A stretch of DNA of 64,000 nucleotides. It comes from Agarophyton chilense. Its lineage: Eukaryota; Rhodophyta; Florideophyceae; Gracilariales; Gracilariaceae. The DNA is taken from positions 1,054,001-1,118,000 of the forward strand of contig JARGXX010000068.1 in assembly GCA_030374765.1 (NCBI GenBank), given 5' to 3'. A program made the position numbers and the translations under genes. A model generated the notes under the pieces. That model did no database searches. It saw only the letters and a program-made list of their open reading frames with translations, and was not told where the DNA came from. Within the stretch, counting starts at the first letter, position 1. Every line of letters begins with the position of its first letter. This document shows positions 21,484 through 31,912 of this stretch, piece by piece.

Positions 21484-23068
21484 TTAGCACTAGAGTATTG
21501 TCTTTGCTGGACGTAGATTTTGTCTCGTGGGATGTTTTGGACAAGTAGTTCTCCTTCCTAAGAAAGGCCGAAAGCCTCTGGTATTTGACTAACCAGTTCT
21601 TTCAGCTGCAGGTCGCTTCTTTCCATGGGTCGAGGCAGATGCCGGTGTCTCGACTTGGATGCGTCTGTCAGAGGGTATCAAAGAGCACTGTGGTTGCAGC
21701 ATTTTTTCCCATTTGACCTACACCCAAAACTCGACAGTTTTTTTTCATGTATTATGCCATAGGTAGATGACCGATACGTCCTTTGTAAAGCCGCACCACT
21801 CCTAACTTTTAGCTTTATGTGCTGTTTTGTTATCGCCAAAAAGTCACGCCTGCTGTTTGGGAAGAAAGCAGAACTCTTCTTTTTTTTCCTTCTCGACATA
21901 TTGTAGATCCAATTAGCCAAGCACCAGTTCATTCAAAATGCCCCTACATCTGGGACAGTTAGCGCACCAACTCCTTTGATTACAGCAACCCCCCTGTGAC
22001 CCTGATCCAGCTCCCAGGAGGTATGAAACTAACGACCAAATACCACGATTATCTTGGGTGTGATTTGCAGGTATAGTAGGTGGGAAGTGGGTGTGGCCAT
22101 AGGTTTCCCTCCAAGGCCTCTGTGATCGATCGAATTCTGTGGAGTGAATCAATCAACGTCTGCGAGGTTCCGCTACAAGGATCCTGCGAATTGTGTTTGT
22201 GATTTTAGTAATTGTAGCAAGAACATGCTGCGCTATCCGACTTCTGAGGTCGACCAGCATTGCGTAAGAACCAGCCGCAAAGCACGATTGCTACTGTATC
22301 TAAGGCTAGCTAGTGCACGGTGAACATGTTCGCGTCGCTGTTTGGAAAGCTTTCCAGGATAGGAAACTATAAAGCCGTCATGTTCCGTAGCTTTGATGCA
22401 ACACATTGCTGCCTTTGCATGTACCACTTGGATTGGGTTGCAGAGCAAAGTTGTGAGCGATACCCCAACTTGTGCCAGGCGTTTTGTACTTGTGTGTGAA
22501 GTGGTAATTAATCAATTTTCCGAGGTATGGAACGAATGATGATGATGGTCGTGATTGTTGTTAAAGATGAAGTGGCGTTTGATGCCATGTTGTGAAAGTG
22601 TGATTGCACTAAGAATGGTAAGGATATCATCGTATGAAAAGCCAACTAATTATCAGCCCTCGCCTGTTAAGAATAACGAAATCTGTCGCCGGTCATGAAC
22701 TGAACTGTTCAAATGTGGGAAGATTACGTTCCAGTCTGACATGGAGGTGGAGGTGATTCTGGTTCGAGTGATTGGCAGGTCGCGGGGTGGAGGGCCAAAT
22801 GCGCCTCTCGGCTTGACGCAGATGCAAATGGGCATCTTACCTGGCACCCGCTGGAAAAAAGCTCAAAACGCATCTCGCTGCACGCGCTGACCAACCCCAG
22901 CCGTTGGATCTCAAAACGCTTGCGCCTCTTCGTGCGATGCTACTATACTGTAGCAACTCTTCGCAATCTCCAGCCCATCTCCCTTTCCACCCCATTCCCC
23001 CATTTCGCCGCCTCATCCAACTCCCTGTCTTCCTCCCCTGCGCACCTCCATCGCGCAGAAACGCCAAC
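21484..23068. other. Intergenic region upstream of FTR variable chain
   Basis: No convincing gene. A CTAGCTAG palindrome lies at 22306-22313. The last 100 bases before the FTR start are pyrimidine-rich, like other leaders in this window. Confidence 0.5.
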
Positions 23069-23404
23069 ATGACTTCTCATCCTGCCTTCGCCTCGAACAT
23101 CGCAATCCGCGCAGTGACGCCGCGATCCTCCGCTGCAGGCAGACGCAGATGCGCGTCGCGAACCACCATGGAGTTGGAAGTTGGCCAAAAGGTACGAGTG
23201 GCCAAGTCCGTAATCATGTATCATTATCCAGGGAAAAGGAACCAGCCGGTGGATACTGAAGGGTTCGAAGGCGTTGTTTCCAAGAACGTTTCACATTACG
23301 AAGATGTGCCTATGAGTGCCACTGCGCCGTTCATTGTCGAATTTTCTGAGCCACACTCAAAGTTCAAAGCACACTTTCAAGAAGATGAATTGGAAGTACT
23401 ATAA
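23069..23404 (+). CDS. Ferredoxin:thioredoxin reductase variable (alpha) chain, plastid precursor
   Basis: The protein has 111 residues. Residues 1-33 are rich in Ala, Ser and Arg and lack acidic residues, as in a plastid transit peptide. Residues 36-111 form the SH3-like beta-barrel of the FTR variable subunit: VGQKVRVAKSVIMYHYPGKR, then EGFEGVVSKNV, and a C-terminal FKAHFQEDELEVL matching the family ending. With the catalytic Fe-S subunit, which is not in this window, it transfers electrons from ferredoxin to thioredoxins and so links photosynthetic electron flow to enzyme regulation. ATG 23069 (context CCAACATGA) was chosen because the open frame upstream has no well-placed ATG and would add a proline-rich stretch unlike the family. 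Confidence 0.9.
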   Translation: MTSHPAFASNIAIRAVTPRSSAAGRRRCASRTTMELEVGQKVRVAKSVIMYHYPGKRNQPVDTEGFEGVVSKNVSHYEDVPMSATAPFIVEFSEPHSKFKAHFQEDELEVL

Positions 23405-24525
23405 CTCGCATCATCCATTATTTGTTTTTTCCATCTCGTAACTGTGATACCTTTTTCTTTCTTGCCAACCGTGGGTAGTTTTTAAATTGACATCAAGTTA
23501 GGGACTTTACGCGCTTTTTTGTATAGATCATCGAAGCGGATTGCTTCTTTCTTGGAACATTGACATTATCGACAACAAACGAACCTTTTCCTTTCAATCT
23601 TCTTCATTCGTTTTGCCCTGTCATTGCTTACGCACCCCGTTTTCTTTCTAGATAGGGAGCGACGTAGATAAATGTTTCAAAAATTGGGGAGAAAACTTCT
23701 TTCGTTGCCGTTGCCGCAGCCACAAAACAAACCAATCTATTGCGAGAACTCTTCTCGTTTTCACTCACAAAGTAACTGTGGAACGCGGGCACACAGCTTT
23801 AGATCTGCGGACAAGCAATTTGCGGTAACGTACACACCCACGCAAGTATCGCAGAGCATTGCAGTCTTTCCACAAGGGGCATTGGAGGGCAAACAGCCTC
23901 AGATATCACTTGCTTTCGCACTAATAAGGTTTTGGGCGCAAGTACAGACCTCCACTTCTCCATCATCCCTGACAAAAGTCGTAGTCATTTTCACGTTGTT
24001 CAAGCGCGCAAATGGCAATCAAAACCGCCCCATTTCCTTGGCTCGTCGACTCGTGGTTTCAGTGCTTCGATGAATGAGGGCGATGCCGCAAATCGTATCA
24101 TTTATCTGGACGGAAGCGTCAATCTCGGATTCCGATTCTGGTACAGAGTAAAAGAGAGGACATGCTGCTCAAGTTCTTGAGCTCCTTTGAAATCAGAGTA
24201 TGTGCGGTCAGTGCATCTCATTCCGAACGGCAATGTTGACTGCGAGCGTGTTCCTCACAATGGGAATTGAGGCTCACAAGTTCCTGGCCAAGCATGTGAC
24301 GTCGCGCTGGCAGTTAAAGACGTTTTGTCGTTCGCAGAAATGTTTTTTTTTTTTAGTACCTACAACTGTTTCTGCATGCAAGTGGGGTCATCCGGCTTGC
24401 AGACGGAGCCTTCCTCGTCCATCAGTCCTCTTTGTACTGTATTGCCTTTTGGAATCTGTGAGAGAGTTAGACTATACATGCGCATAAATATTGGTTTGCC
24501 ATTGAAAACCATGTGAATTGTATCC
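23405..24525. other. Interval with overlapping open frames, unresolved
   Basis: After the FTR 3' flank, three plus-strand frames overlap in relay: 23672-24073 (133 codons, starting MFQKLGRKLL, targeting-like), 23932-24180 and 24200-24487. Their composition looks more protein-like than the surrounding chance frames. No single splice or frame choice gave a recognisable family, so this could be a decayed gene, a multi-exon gene or chance. It ends 38-40 bases before the DDX1 ATG. Confidence 0.35.
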
Positions 24526-26904
24526 ATGTCTGCTTTTGAAGAACTCGGCGTTATGCCGGAAATCATTCGCGCCGTAGAAGATCTAGGGTGGCAATTACCG
24601 ACACCTGTTCAGACGGAGGCTGTCCCACTGATTCTTGGAGGAGGGGACGTTGCGGTAGCTGCCGCAACAGGATCAGGAAAGACTGGGGCATTTTGTTTGC
24701 CCATCGTTCAAATTGTCTATGAAACACGAAACACAAACCTGTCAAAGCAAATCGGGGGGGTTGCGCCAGATGAGGAGAAGGGTCCCATTCTACTATCCAC
24801 AATAGATAGAGGGCGGCAAGTTGCTGTGAGCGAGGATCGGAAAGTAGCACAATGCAGACATCCTGCAATATGGGAAGGACTACGCGCAACAAGGGGTGTG
24901 TGCAGGGGAAAGTGGTACTTTGTAGCAAAGATGCGAGACGATGGTATTTGTCGCGTGGGTTGGAGTTCTCGACTTGCCCAACTCAATCTTGGAACTGATT
25001 CACGCGGCTTTGGATATGGGGGTACGGCAAAGAAATCCCACGGAGCTAAATTTGATCATTATGGAGAGAGCTACGGAAAAGGTGATGAGATTTGCTGCAT
25101 GGTTGAGTTTGTTCAACACTCCAATCCCAATCAAGCAAAAATTGAGATTTCCTTCATGAAGAACGAAAAAGAGATGGGTTCAGCATTTTCCGTGTCTTGG
25201 TTACACTTGGGGCCGGAAAACATGACTCTGTATCCGGCGGCAGCTTTCAGAAATGGAGAAATGGAAATAAACTTTGAGGAAGAATCAAGGAAAGCCGAAC
25301 AGATGGGTTTCAGACCGATTCGAGAAGCAAACGAAGAAGACTGTACACTTTCAGAAGATGTGAAAAGTGTTTTTACTGCCTCCGAGCCTTGTGATGGTGC
25401 AAATGCAATGGATGTCAATCACACAGAAGTTCAAGGTGAAAAGGGAAAGACGCCGTTGGCACTAATCTTGGAACCGTCGCGAGAACTTGCTGGACAAGTT
25501 GACGAAGAATTGAAGAAATTCAAGAAGCATTTTCCGCAGTCATCGTTACGTCAACTGCTACTCATCGGAGGCGGAAACCCCAAGTCAGAAAGGTCTGCGA
25601 TAAAGTCGGGGCTCGACATTGTGGCCGGCACGTTGGGCAGCATTGTTCACCACGTCAAGAGCGGGACTTTGAATCTGGATTCCATTCGTTTCTTCGTTCT
25701 CGACGAAGCAGACACTTTTGCTGAGGACAATCTCGGCGACATCTTGTTCTTGTACCAGAAGATTCCGAGCAGAAATCGTGTACAAACACTGCTTTTTTCA
25801 GCAACGTTACACTCGCCAGAGATCAAGGGCCTGTCCGAGAAGATACAAACACATCCAACATGGGTCGATCTGAAAGGGAAAGAATCCGTTCCAGAGGCCG
25901 TGCACCATACGATGGTTCGTCTCGACGCAGACGCAGACACTGCTTTGCTCAAAACGGTGCCCGACCGCGTACAATGGCCCCTCGACCTTGTCCACGTCGA
26001 CCATGCGACTGCGAGCCTAGCAGGAAAGAAGCGGAATTCCCAAACGGCCAATGTCGAAATGACCGACGCCGCAGACGCGCGCTCACAGACGATGAAAAAG
26101 TTAAAACTGGCCGCCCTTCGCCAGGTGATTGACGCACACGACATGACGCAGGCGATGATCTTCGTGCGCACGCAACAAGACGGCGACAATGTAGAATCAT
26201 TCCTGATCCAATGCTCGGGAATACCGCATCAAGAAGTGAACCAACACCGGTTTCGAGGCCGTCGCGACTCGGGCCCAGAGGTGAAGTACTCGTGCGCAGT
26301 GCTTCATGGCGGAAAGCGACAGCAAGAAAGAAAGGCGGCGTTGGACGCGTTCAAAGCGGGTGAAGTTCGTCTTCTCGTCTGCACGGACGTGGCCGCGCGC
26401 GGACTGGACATTGTGGGCTTGCCATATTTGGTGAACGTGTCTCTGCCAGACAAGGCTGAGAACTACATCCACAGAGTTGGGCGCGTTGGACGCGCCGAGA
26501 GACTCGGGCTCGCAGTATCGTTGGTCTCCTCGCAGAAGGAGGCAGTGTGGTTTCACACGTGCAATAAAGCGAAGATGGGCGTTTGCAAAAACAGGAAACT
26601 GGTGAGTGTGGGCGGGTGCGTCATGTGGCAAAACGAAGCAAAGATGCTTGCCGAGATCGAACAACGGCTCAAGGGTCGGGTGGAAGAACTTGGGGCCGAC
26701 TTTAAACGGAAGAATGAGAACGCTGGACCGGCGCTGTACGGGTCTAGAATCGGGGAGGTGGAAGTAAACCGGGAGACAGCGCAATACGTGGAGCAGCTGC
26801 AACCCGCGGTGAAGGAGCTGGTGAAATTGGAAGAGGAAGCACAAGCATCGTTCTTTTGTTTACAAATGCAGCATGCAAAAGGTGTTTTGACACATGGGCA
26901 ATAG
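24526..26904 (+). CDS. DDX1: ATP-dependent RNA helicase DDX1
   Basis: A single exon encodes 792 residues. The order of domains is diagnostic for DDX1: a Q motif (PTPVQTEAVPLI, about 25-36), Walker A (AATGSGKT, 46-53), then an inserted SPRY domain (about 85-255) between motif I and motif Ia, followed by EPSREL, DEAD near residue 392, a Ser-Ala-Thr motif near 424, RGLDIVG near 625 and HRVGRVGR near 649. The C-terminal region with VEQLQPAVKELVKLEEEAQ also matches the family. DDX1 unwinds RNA and RNA:DNA hybrids and takes part in tRNA ligation complexes and mRNA processing in animals. The protein is about 50 residues longer than the animal form, with small inserts in the helicase core. It converges with the APS reductase gene 160 bases away. 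Confidence 0.95.
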   Translation: MSAFEELGVMPEIIRAVEDLGWQLPTPVQTEAVPLILGGGDVAVAAATGSGKTGAFCLPIVQIVYETRNTNLSKQIGGVAPDEEKGPILLSTIDRGRQVAVSEDRKVAQCRHPAIWEGLRATRGVCRGKWYFVAKMRDDGICRVGWSSRLAQLNLGTDSRGFGYGGTAKKSHGAKFDHYGESYGKGDEICCMVEFVQHSNPNQAKIEISFMKNEKEMGSAFSVSWLHLGPENMTLYPAAAFRNGEMEINFEEESRKAEQMGFRPIREANEEDCTLSEDVKSVFTASEPCDGANAMDVNHTEVQGEKGKTPLALILEPSRELAGQVDEELKKFKKHFPQSSLRQLLLIGGGNPKSERSAIKSGLDIVAGTLGSIVHHVKSGTLNLDSIRFFVLDEADTFAEDNLGDILFLYQKIPSRNRVQTLLFSATLHSPEIKGLSEKIQTHPTWVDLKGKESVPEAVHHTMVRLDADADTALLKTVPDRVQWPLDLVHVDHATASLAGKKRNSQTANVEMTDAADARSQTMKKLKLAALRQVIDAHDMTQAMIFVRTQQDGDNVESFLIQCSGIPHQEVNQHRFRGRRDSGPEVKYSCAVLHGGKRQQERKAALDAFKAGEVRLLVCTDVAARGLDIVGLPYLVNVSLPDKAENYIHRVGRVGRAERLGLAVSLVSSQKEAVWFHTCNKAKMGVCKNRKLVSVGGCVMWQNEAKMLAEIEQRLKGRVEELGADFKRKNENAGPALYGSRIGEVEVNRETAQYVEQLQPAVKELVKLEEEAQASFFCLQMQHAKGVLTHGQ

Positions 26905-27064
26905 CATGGCATACTGGGTCACATTTGACAACGGCACAAACAGAAAAGATAGTAGAGGATCCATATGAAATAAACAAGTGGAAGTTGGGAAACAACAAAA
27001 CACTAAAACTCAAAACTGTGCACAGCGGGGAGGTGGTGAAGTTCTAAAAGGGCAAATGGTGCGA

Positions 27065-28288
27065 CTAAGCCGAAACGCGGAGGTGCACGCCAGCGTTTTC
27101 AAGAAGCGGCAACAAATCGCCAGCAGCGTGCAAGTTTTGAGCCTCTTCATTGCCGCCAATGTGGTGACCAGCAATAAAGAGATTTGGTGCAGTAGTTTGA
27201 CCAGTGGACCTTTCCAGGGAAGCGACAATGTCGGCATAAATGTCCATTTCACTTATGGTATGTTCGTTATAAGGGACACCCAGCTCAGCGAAGAGGTCCA
27301 TCAACGCTGCGCAATACGGACATCCCCTCTTCGTAAAAAGCACCACTTTATCTTTTTTTAAAGAGTCTGAGACGAATTGGTCAGCCTTTTCAGCGACGGC
27401 AGCGTCTGTGGAAACGTTGGCGGCATGCAAACCACACTCTTTCTGGGTGGCTTCTTCCCACCACCACCTGCCCTCGCGCTCGTGCTGGTTGGGCAGGACG
27501 GGCCTGGTGCAGGGTTCGCAGCCGATGGAGGTGAAGCCGTTGAGATGTAGAGCATTGTATGGTACCTCGGTGGCGCGAATGGTGGCCCACACCTCGCTGG
27601 AGGAGACGTTTGCCAGGGGGTTGTACTTGATGAGGACGGAATCGTTGGCGCCGTTGAAGGCCGGGTCGGTCTGGACGATGGGGATGTCGGCGCGCGTGCC
27701 AGGGCTCTGATCCTTTCTTTGCCCCGTGATCCAGGCGGACAGGGTAGCGAGCTTTCTCCTGAGCGGGCGGACCTTGCGCACCCTACAACACTGCTGATGA
27801 CCGTCTTGATAGAAGGAAAACAGCCCCTTCTCGTTGACAAACTCAACAAGCTCCTCGGTATCCGGAAAGGTGTACTCGATCTTAATAGCGTAATGGCGCT
27901 CCACCTCGGCGTAAAAGCGGTAGGTCTCGGGGTGCAAACGGCCCGTATCGAGGGCGAAGACGCGGAAGGGCAGCTTAGTACGTGAGGCAAACTCGATGAG
28001 CACGACGTCCTCAGCGCCCGAGAAGGCAATGGCCACCTCGCCCGGAAAGGTGGACAGCGCATGGTGAATGATCTGTGTAGGCGACTTTCGCTGCGCGCCA
28101 CTAGCCGCGGCCCATTGTTCGCCCAACGCGTCATAATCCACGCCGGCACGCACCACGTTACGCGCGACGCCTCGCGCGCGCGCCGCACGCACGCGCACAA
28201 GGGGCGGCGCGGCGCGCAAAGCGCAACTAGGCAGGGGACGTGCGGCGGCGCGCGCGACGACGGGTAGCGGCGTCGCAAAGGCGATCAT
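27065..28288 (-). CDS. Plastid APS reductase with C-terminal glutaredoxin domain
   Basis: The 407-residue protein begins with an Ala/Arg-rich transit peptide (about 1-48). The reductase domain has SGAED (90-94), CC at 167-168 and CxxC at 257/260, which together ligate the 4Fe-4S cluster of the APS type, and the catalytic ECGLH (284-288). It reduces adenylylsulfate to sulfite in plastid sulfate assimilation. The C-terminal 95 residues look like a dithiol glutaredoxin: [10 protein letters not shown] (active site 323-326), [14 protein letters not shown] and a final helix. Plant APR has a thioredoxin/PDI-like domain with glutaredoxin activity at this place, so a recognisable glutaredoxin sequence is notable. 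The start at 28288 was preferred over an upstream in-frame ATG at 28684 because the extra 132 residues look like translated GC-rich promoter. Confidence 0.93.
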   Translation of the reverse strand: MIAFATPLPVVARAAARPLPSCALRAAPPLVRVRAARARGVARNVVRAGVDYDALGEQWAAASGAQRKSPTQIIHHALSTFPGEVAIAFSGAEDVVLIEFASRTKLPFRVFALDTGRLHPETYRFYAEVERHYAIKIEYTFPDTEELVEFVNEKGLFSFYQDGHQQCCRVRKVRPLRRKLATLSAWITGQRKDQSPGTRADIPIVQTDPAFNGANDSVLIKYNPLANVSSSEVWATIRATEVPYNALHLNGFTSIGCEPCTRPVLPNQHEREGRWWWEEATQKECGLHAANVSTDAAVAEKADQFVSDSLKKDKVVLFTKRGCPYCAALMDLFAELGVPYNEHTISEMDIYADIVASLERSTGQTTAPNLFIAGHHIGGNEEAQNLHAAGDLLPLLENAGVHLRVSA

Positions 28289-29543
28289 GGTGGCGTGGGG
28301 TGCGGCGGCAGCGGGGGTGGCAAGGGGGTGGGGGCGAGGGAGGCGGGGAGAGCTCAAGCCGGCGCGACGGCTGCGATGCTGCGAGCAGCGCGCGAGAGCG
28401 ACGCGACGCGCGTGAGCAGATGCCGCGACACACTTGCGGGCGCAAGCGAACGGAGCGTAAGCGTGGGGCGTATCTATCCAGGACGCAAGTGCGAGCCGCG
28501 TGTTGCCAAGCGACGCGCGCCAGCTGCACATCTGTACCACGTACACACGCGTGTTCGTCATACAAAAGAACACGTGTGGCGACGCTTGTGGTGGCCACAA
28601 GCGGCGCAATTGTCGTGCGCGGCCGACAGTGCGCGATGCGCAGCGAGCGCGGGTGGGTGGAAAAAGGCACGCGATGTAGTTCAAAAGTTTGAATTGGAAC
28701 AGAGTGCTTTTTTGTGTGTTGGGGCCGTTTGGTGGTGCGTTTGTTCGTCTGGTGTGCTGCTGCTATGACAACGCTGCTGCGCGCGGATACACGGGTTTGA
28801 AGACTATGTCTGTTTGTGTTTGTGTGTCGCTCTCAGTAGCAGACGGGCGGGCGAGGTGGGGGGGTGGAGCGACGCTCGCACGTACTGCGGCAGTGCGCAC
28901 GCCGCACAAGGGCTCGTGCACTCGCGAAACGGTCCGCAGCAACGCGAAGCACGGCTCTCGCGTCGATTACGTAGCGCGCGTGGCGGATGCTCACCGCAAA
29001 CGCATCGGCATTCGTATCGTGCAGCGTCGTGCCGCGCACACTTGTGTAAGCGCCTAAAACGGCGACACACGCGACGAGCCGTTGACAGAGAGCGTATAGA
29101 AACATGTGTGCCACGCGCCAAGCGCACCACGGCGCGTGTGGACACACAAACACACACACACACACACAAAAAAGACGCCAGTAAAAGCGATCTGTTGAAC
29201 GAGCCGTTTTGTGTTGCAGCTCTCGTCGCGCTTGAGTCTTATCTACGCTTGGTGCCGCGCTCACACTCCCATAACAGCCACCCAGCAGTCCACTCGTCGC
29301 TGACCGCCCCGCCGCGCCACACCCCTCCCTGCTTTACCGCCAGCCACTCCGGTCGCCCGCTGCTGCGTCGCCGCCGCGCCGCCCACACCCGCCGCTGCAG
29401 CGCTTGTGCCATTCACCCCCGCAACCCTCCTACTTATTCCCCACCACCCCTGCATTCCCCATCCCCCCCTATCCACCCCCCTCCCCCGCCTCCTCCTCTT
29501 CCCTCTCTACCATCCCCCCCCTTCCTCCTTTTCGTCTTCCACC
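28289..29543. promoter_or_regulatory. GC-rich divergent promoter region
   Basis: This region lies between the minus-strand APS reductase and the plus-strand unknown gene. The first 1 kb is GC-rich with many long chance frames. A (CA)n tract lies at 29151-29168. The last 130 bases are a strongly pyrimidine-rich leader (mostly C with some T) ending at ACCATG. Confidence 0.5.
29151..29168. repeat. (CA)n microsatellite
   Basis: Nine consecutive CA units, with further interrupted copies just upstream. Confidence 0.9.
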
Positions 29544-30674
29544 ATGCGCGGTATCTCCTTTTCCGCCGTCTCCAGAGCCGACAAGCACCGCTCCGTGCCG
29601 CACCAGCCCGCGTCGCTCGCCACCCAGCCGTCCTCCGCCGCCTCCAAGATGATGAAGAAGCTCAGCACCACGTTCCGTCGCAAGACCAACGTATCACCCA
29701 CCAACATTCTCGCCGCCTCCTCTGCGCTAGCCTCCCGCCCAGTCGTGTCGGCTCCACAGCCGGCCACCCCGCCCAAGCCAGCCCCTCGCGCCATAACCTT
29801 TTCCGCCGGCAGCTCAGTGGACGCCCCCGTTTCGCCCACCCTGGCCGAGCCCCCGGAGATTCCCTTCTTCGACGACCGCGCCCCGTTGCGCCCCAAGTCG
29901 CAAGCGCCTGTCGTGGCCGCTGTGCGCGGCAAGCCGGCCTGGATGCGCGACGCCGCGGCCGCCGCAGCCGCCGCAGCTGCTCTGCCTGGCGTCGCTGTGG
30001 GCACGCATTACCCGCGTCAAATGTCGCACCAACCGCAGTTGACACCTGCGTCACAGCCTGACACCGCCGACGACCCCTACTCGCGCCACAGGCACTTCTC
30101 GTTCGACATGGGGCGTGCGCGTCCGCCGCCCTGCCCGCCCGCCGCGTCCGACGACAAGCGCCGTTTGGCTGCCGCTTCCCGTCGCCGTCGCCCGTCGCGC
30201 AGGAGATGGCTGCTGCCGCTCAAGCTCAACCCCGACGTGCCCAAGCTCTTTGATCCGCCTGTCGGCAGCAATTACGAGAAGATTATTCGTCACCGCGACC
30301 GCGCAGAGGCTAAAATCCTCGTGTCCGCCTGCACCTATCTCGAGAGCGAACTGGACCGCTTTGCATCGCACTTGAAAAGCACTCACGACCAGCCGTGCTG
30401 CTCGTGCAAGCCGCCCGTGTCCGAGAACGTCGATGCCAACAAACCGTGCCAGTGCGCCTCGAGACTTTTGGTGGCCGCCGCCTCGGACAGAATTCGCGCA
30501 GTGCTCACTATGCTGGAGGACCGGTATGACAGCATCGAACAGGTGTACGTCAAGAGTGAGGAATACACGCGCGCTATGGGCAAGTTTTTCCAGGTCAGTC
30601 CAGATGAGTTCCACCGCATCCTCAACGAGAAGGACATGGTAAAGAGGGTGAACAGCAGGAAATCTGTTCGATAG
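29544..30674 (+). CDS. Unrecognised basic protein with C-terminal helical/Cys-cluster region
   Basis: The frame encodes 376 residues from ATG 29544 (context CACCATGC), following a long pyrimidine leader. I do not recognise the family. Residues 1-225 are low-complexity: Pro/Ala/Ser-rich, an uninterrupted run of ten alanines near 137-146, and a strongly basic stretch at 205-221 that could be a nuclear signal. From about 239 the composition changes to a plausible folded domain with charged helices, containing five cysteines in CCSC (285-288) and CQC (302-304), which could bind metal. The helical C-terminus has ILVSACTYLESELDRF and IRAVLTMLEDRYDSIEQVY. The C-terminal part keeps a consistent protein-like character to the stop, so I believe it is a real gene. 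The N-terminus could start further downstream. Confidence 0.65.
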   Translation: MRGISFSAVSRADKHRSVPHQPASLATQPSSAASKMMKKLSTTFRRKTNVSPTNILAASSALASRPVVSAPQPATPPKPAPRAITFSAGSSVDAPVSPTLAEPPEIPFFDDRAPLRPKSQAPVVAAVRGKPAWMRDAAAAAAAAAALPGVAVGTHYPRQMSHQPQLTPASQPDTADDPYSRHRHFSFDMGRARPPPCPPAASDDKRRLAAASRRRRPSRRRWLLPLKLNPDVPKLFDPPVGSNYEKIIRHRDRAEAKILVSACTYLESELDRFASHLKSTHDQPCCSCKPPVSENVDANKPCQCASRLLVAAASDRIRAVLTMLEDRYDSIEQVYVKSEEYTRAMGKFFQVSPDEFHRILNEKDMVKRVNSRKSVR

Positions 30675-31089
30675 GTACACCGACAACACATGGCAGTGTA
30701 CCCCCCTTTCTCATATAGCAATCTTGCATCCGGGCATTTGGACTGTGTTTGAGTGTGAGTGCCCCGACGCAGTTCGGCAGCGTTCTTTTTGCGCTTATTC
30801 ATACCGGCTCGGTTTTAATATCGATGCAGCCTCCTATGTTGGCCGTTTTGTGTTTGTCGGTTGTATGATACACTATCTCCAAATTAACATGTCAGTAAAA
30901 AAAAAAGCGCCATGTGGACGGTGGCTTGTACTGCTGGCACAAGCTATGACGTAATTCGTTTGACGCGTCTGGCGGCGGGCATGAGGCGACGGTCGTGCGC
31001 ACAGTTTGCACGGCTGAGTTTACAGAGCATGTGCGTGGTTGGTGATGCCAAGAGGTTTTTGTTGACACAAGCAACAACGGCGGGCTTTT
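30675..31089. other. Short convergent intergenic region
   Basis: This holds the 3' flanks of the unknown basic-protein gene and TRAPPC3. Nothing else was recognised. Confidence 0.5.
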
Positions 31090-31753
31090 CTAATCGTCGC
31101 CTTGCGGTGGCTGTGCATTGCAGTAGCGGGTACGAAAACGTTAGTAGGTACGGTCAAAGGGGGGCGGGCAAAAGTGCGCGATGCGGCAATGATAAAAAAC
31201 AAGAGACACGTACCTGCTCGACAAGGATTTCGTGTAGACTAACGCGAATTTCGTTGGTGTCGTCGGCGCGCAGCTTGCACCTGACAAAGCAACAACCAAC
31301 CTTCATGTTGACCATCTCCAGGGCGCCGCGAATGACGCCGCACAACACGTTGGAGTACCAGAGATCGGCGCAGTCGGGCGGAAGCTCGGCAAACTCGGCC
31401 AGCGGGTTGTCGTCGAAGACGAGCGAAAAGGTGGTGCGATCGGAGGACCACGACGTGACATTTGCCGTGATTCCCAGGAACATGTTAAAGGCAACCTTTG
31501 CAATGACATCGGCAGTGTCCACAAAGGACTGACAATAGTTGATCTTTGACTTTGCGAGAAAGTCCTCAACCAAACGCACGCCGATGTTGTAGCCAATGGC
31601 GTCCAGCTGCGCGTTGACGTCGGCGACATGCTCGTAGTCGAGCAGCAGCTGGCGCACAAACGTGCCGTAGGTGAGCGCCAGCAGCTCGGCCGAGACGCGG
31701 TCGCAGCGCGCGAACGCGGCGTCACCCACGGCCTGCAGCGACGGACGCGACAT
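31090..31753 (-). CDS. TRAPPC3: TRAPP complex subunit 3 (Bet3)
   Basis: Exon 1 (31753 to 31214) and a seven-codon exon 2 (31110 to 31090) encode 186 residues. Exon 1 follows the TRAPPC3 pattern: LLALTYGTFVRQLL, IGYNIGVRLVEDFLAKS, ETADVIAKVAF-type TADVIAKVAFNMFLGI, and SNVLCGVIRGALEMV. The Cys in KINYCQSF corresponds to the palmitoylated Cys of Bet3. Exon 2 adds PPQGDD, closely resembling the end of animal TRAPPC3 (LPAGEE). TRAPP tethers ER-derived vesicles at the Golgi and acts as a Rab1/Ypt1 exchange factor. The start at 31753 (MSRPSLQ) was preferred to an upstream in-frame ATG at 31828 because it matches the family N-terminus. Divergent from NF-YA with a 622-bp shared promoter. Confidence 0.93.
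31111..31213 (-). other. TRAPPC3 intron
   Basis: A 103-bp intron opens with GTACGT, contains a perfect TACTAAC branch sequence (31146-31140 on the minus strand) and closes with CACAG. It is phase 0. Removing it replaces an unrelated read-through tail by the family's short acidic ending. Confidence 0.85.
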
Positions 31754-31912
31754 GATGGCGGGCGGCGCAGCGGTCGCCGGCGCGCCGCGTCCAACGTTGC
31801 TCACATCTTCATATATCTGTGATACCATTGATTCATCATGGCCGAAAACGAGCTGGTGCCATCAGCAGCACGACACACGTCGTACACGTCCCCACCCGAC
31901 CACGTTTTCATT

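Noticed and set aside
23870-24110. Words resembling ClpP motifs (GIGGQTASDI and RIIYLDGSV) in one frame
   Set aside because: They occur in the wrong order and without the catalytic regions of ClpP, so the resemblance is judged accidental.
28289-28684. In-frame N-terminal extension of APS reductase
   Set aside because: The extra 132 residues look like translated GC-rich promoter. The inner ATG gives a normal transit peptide.
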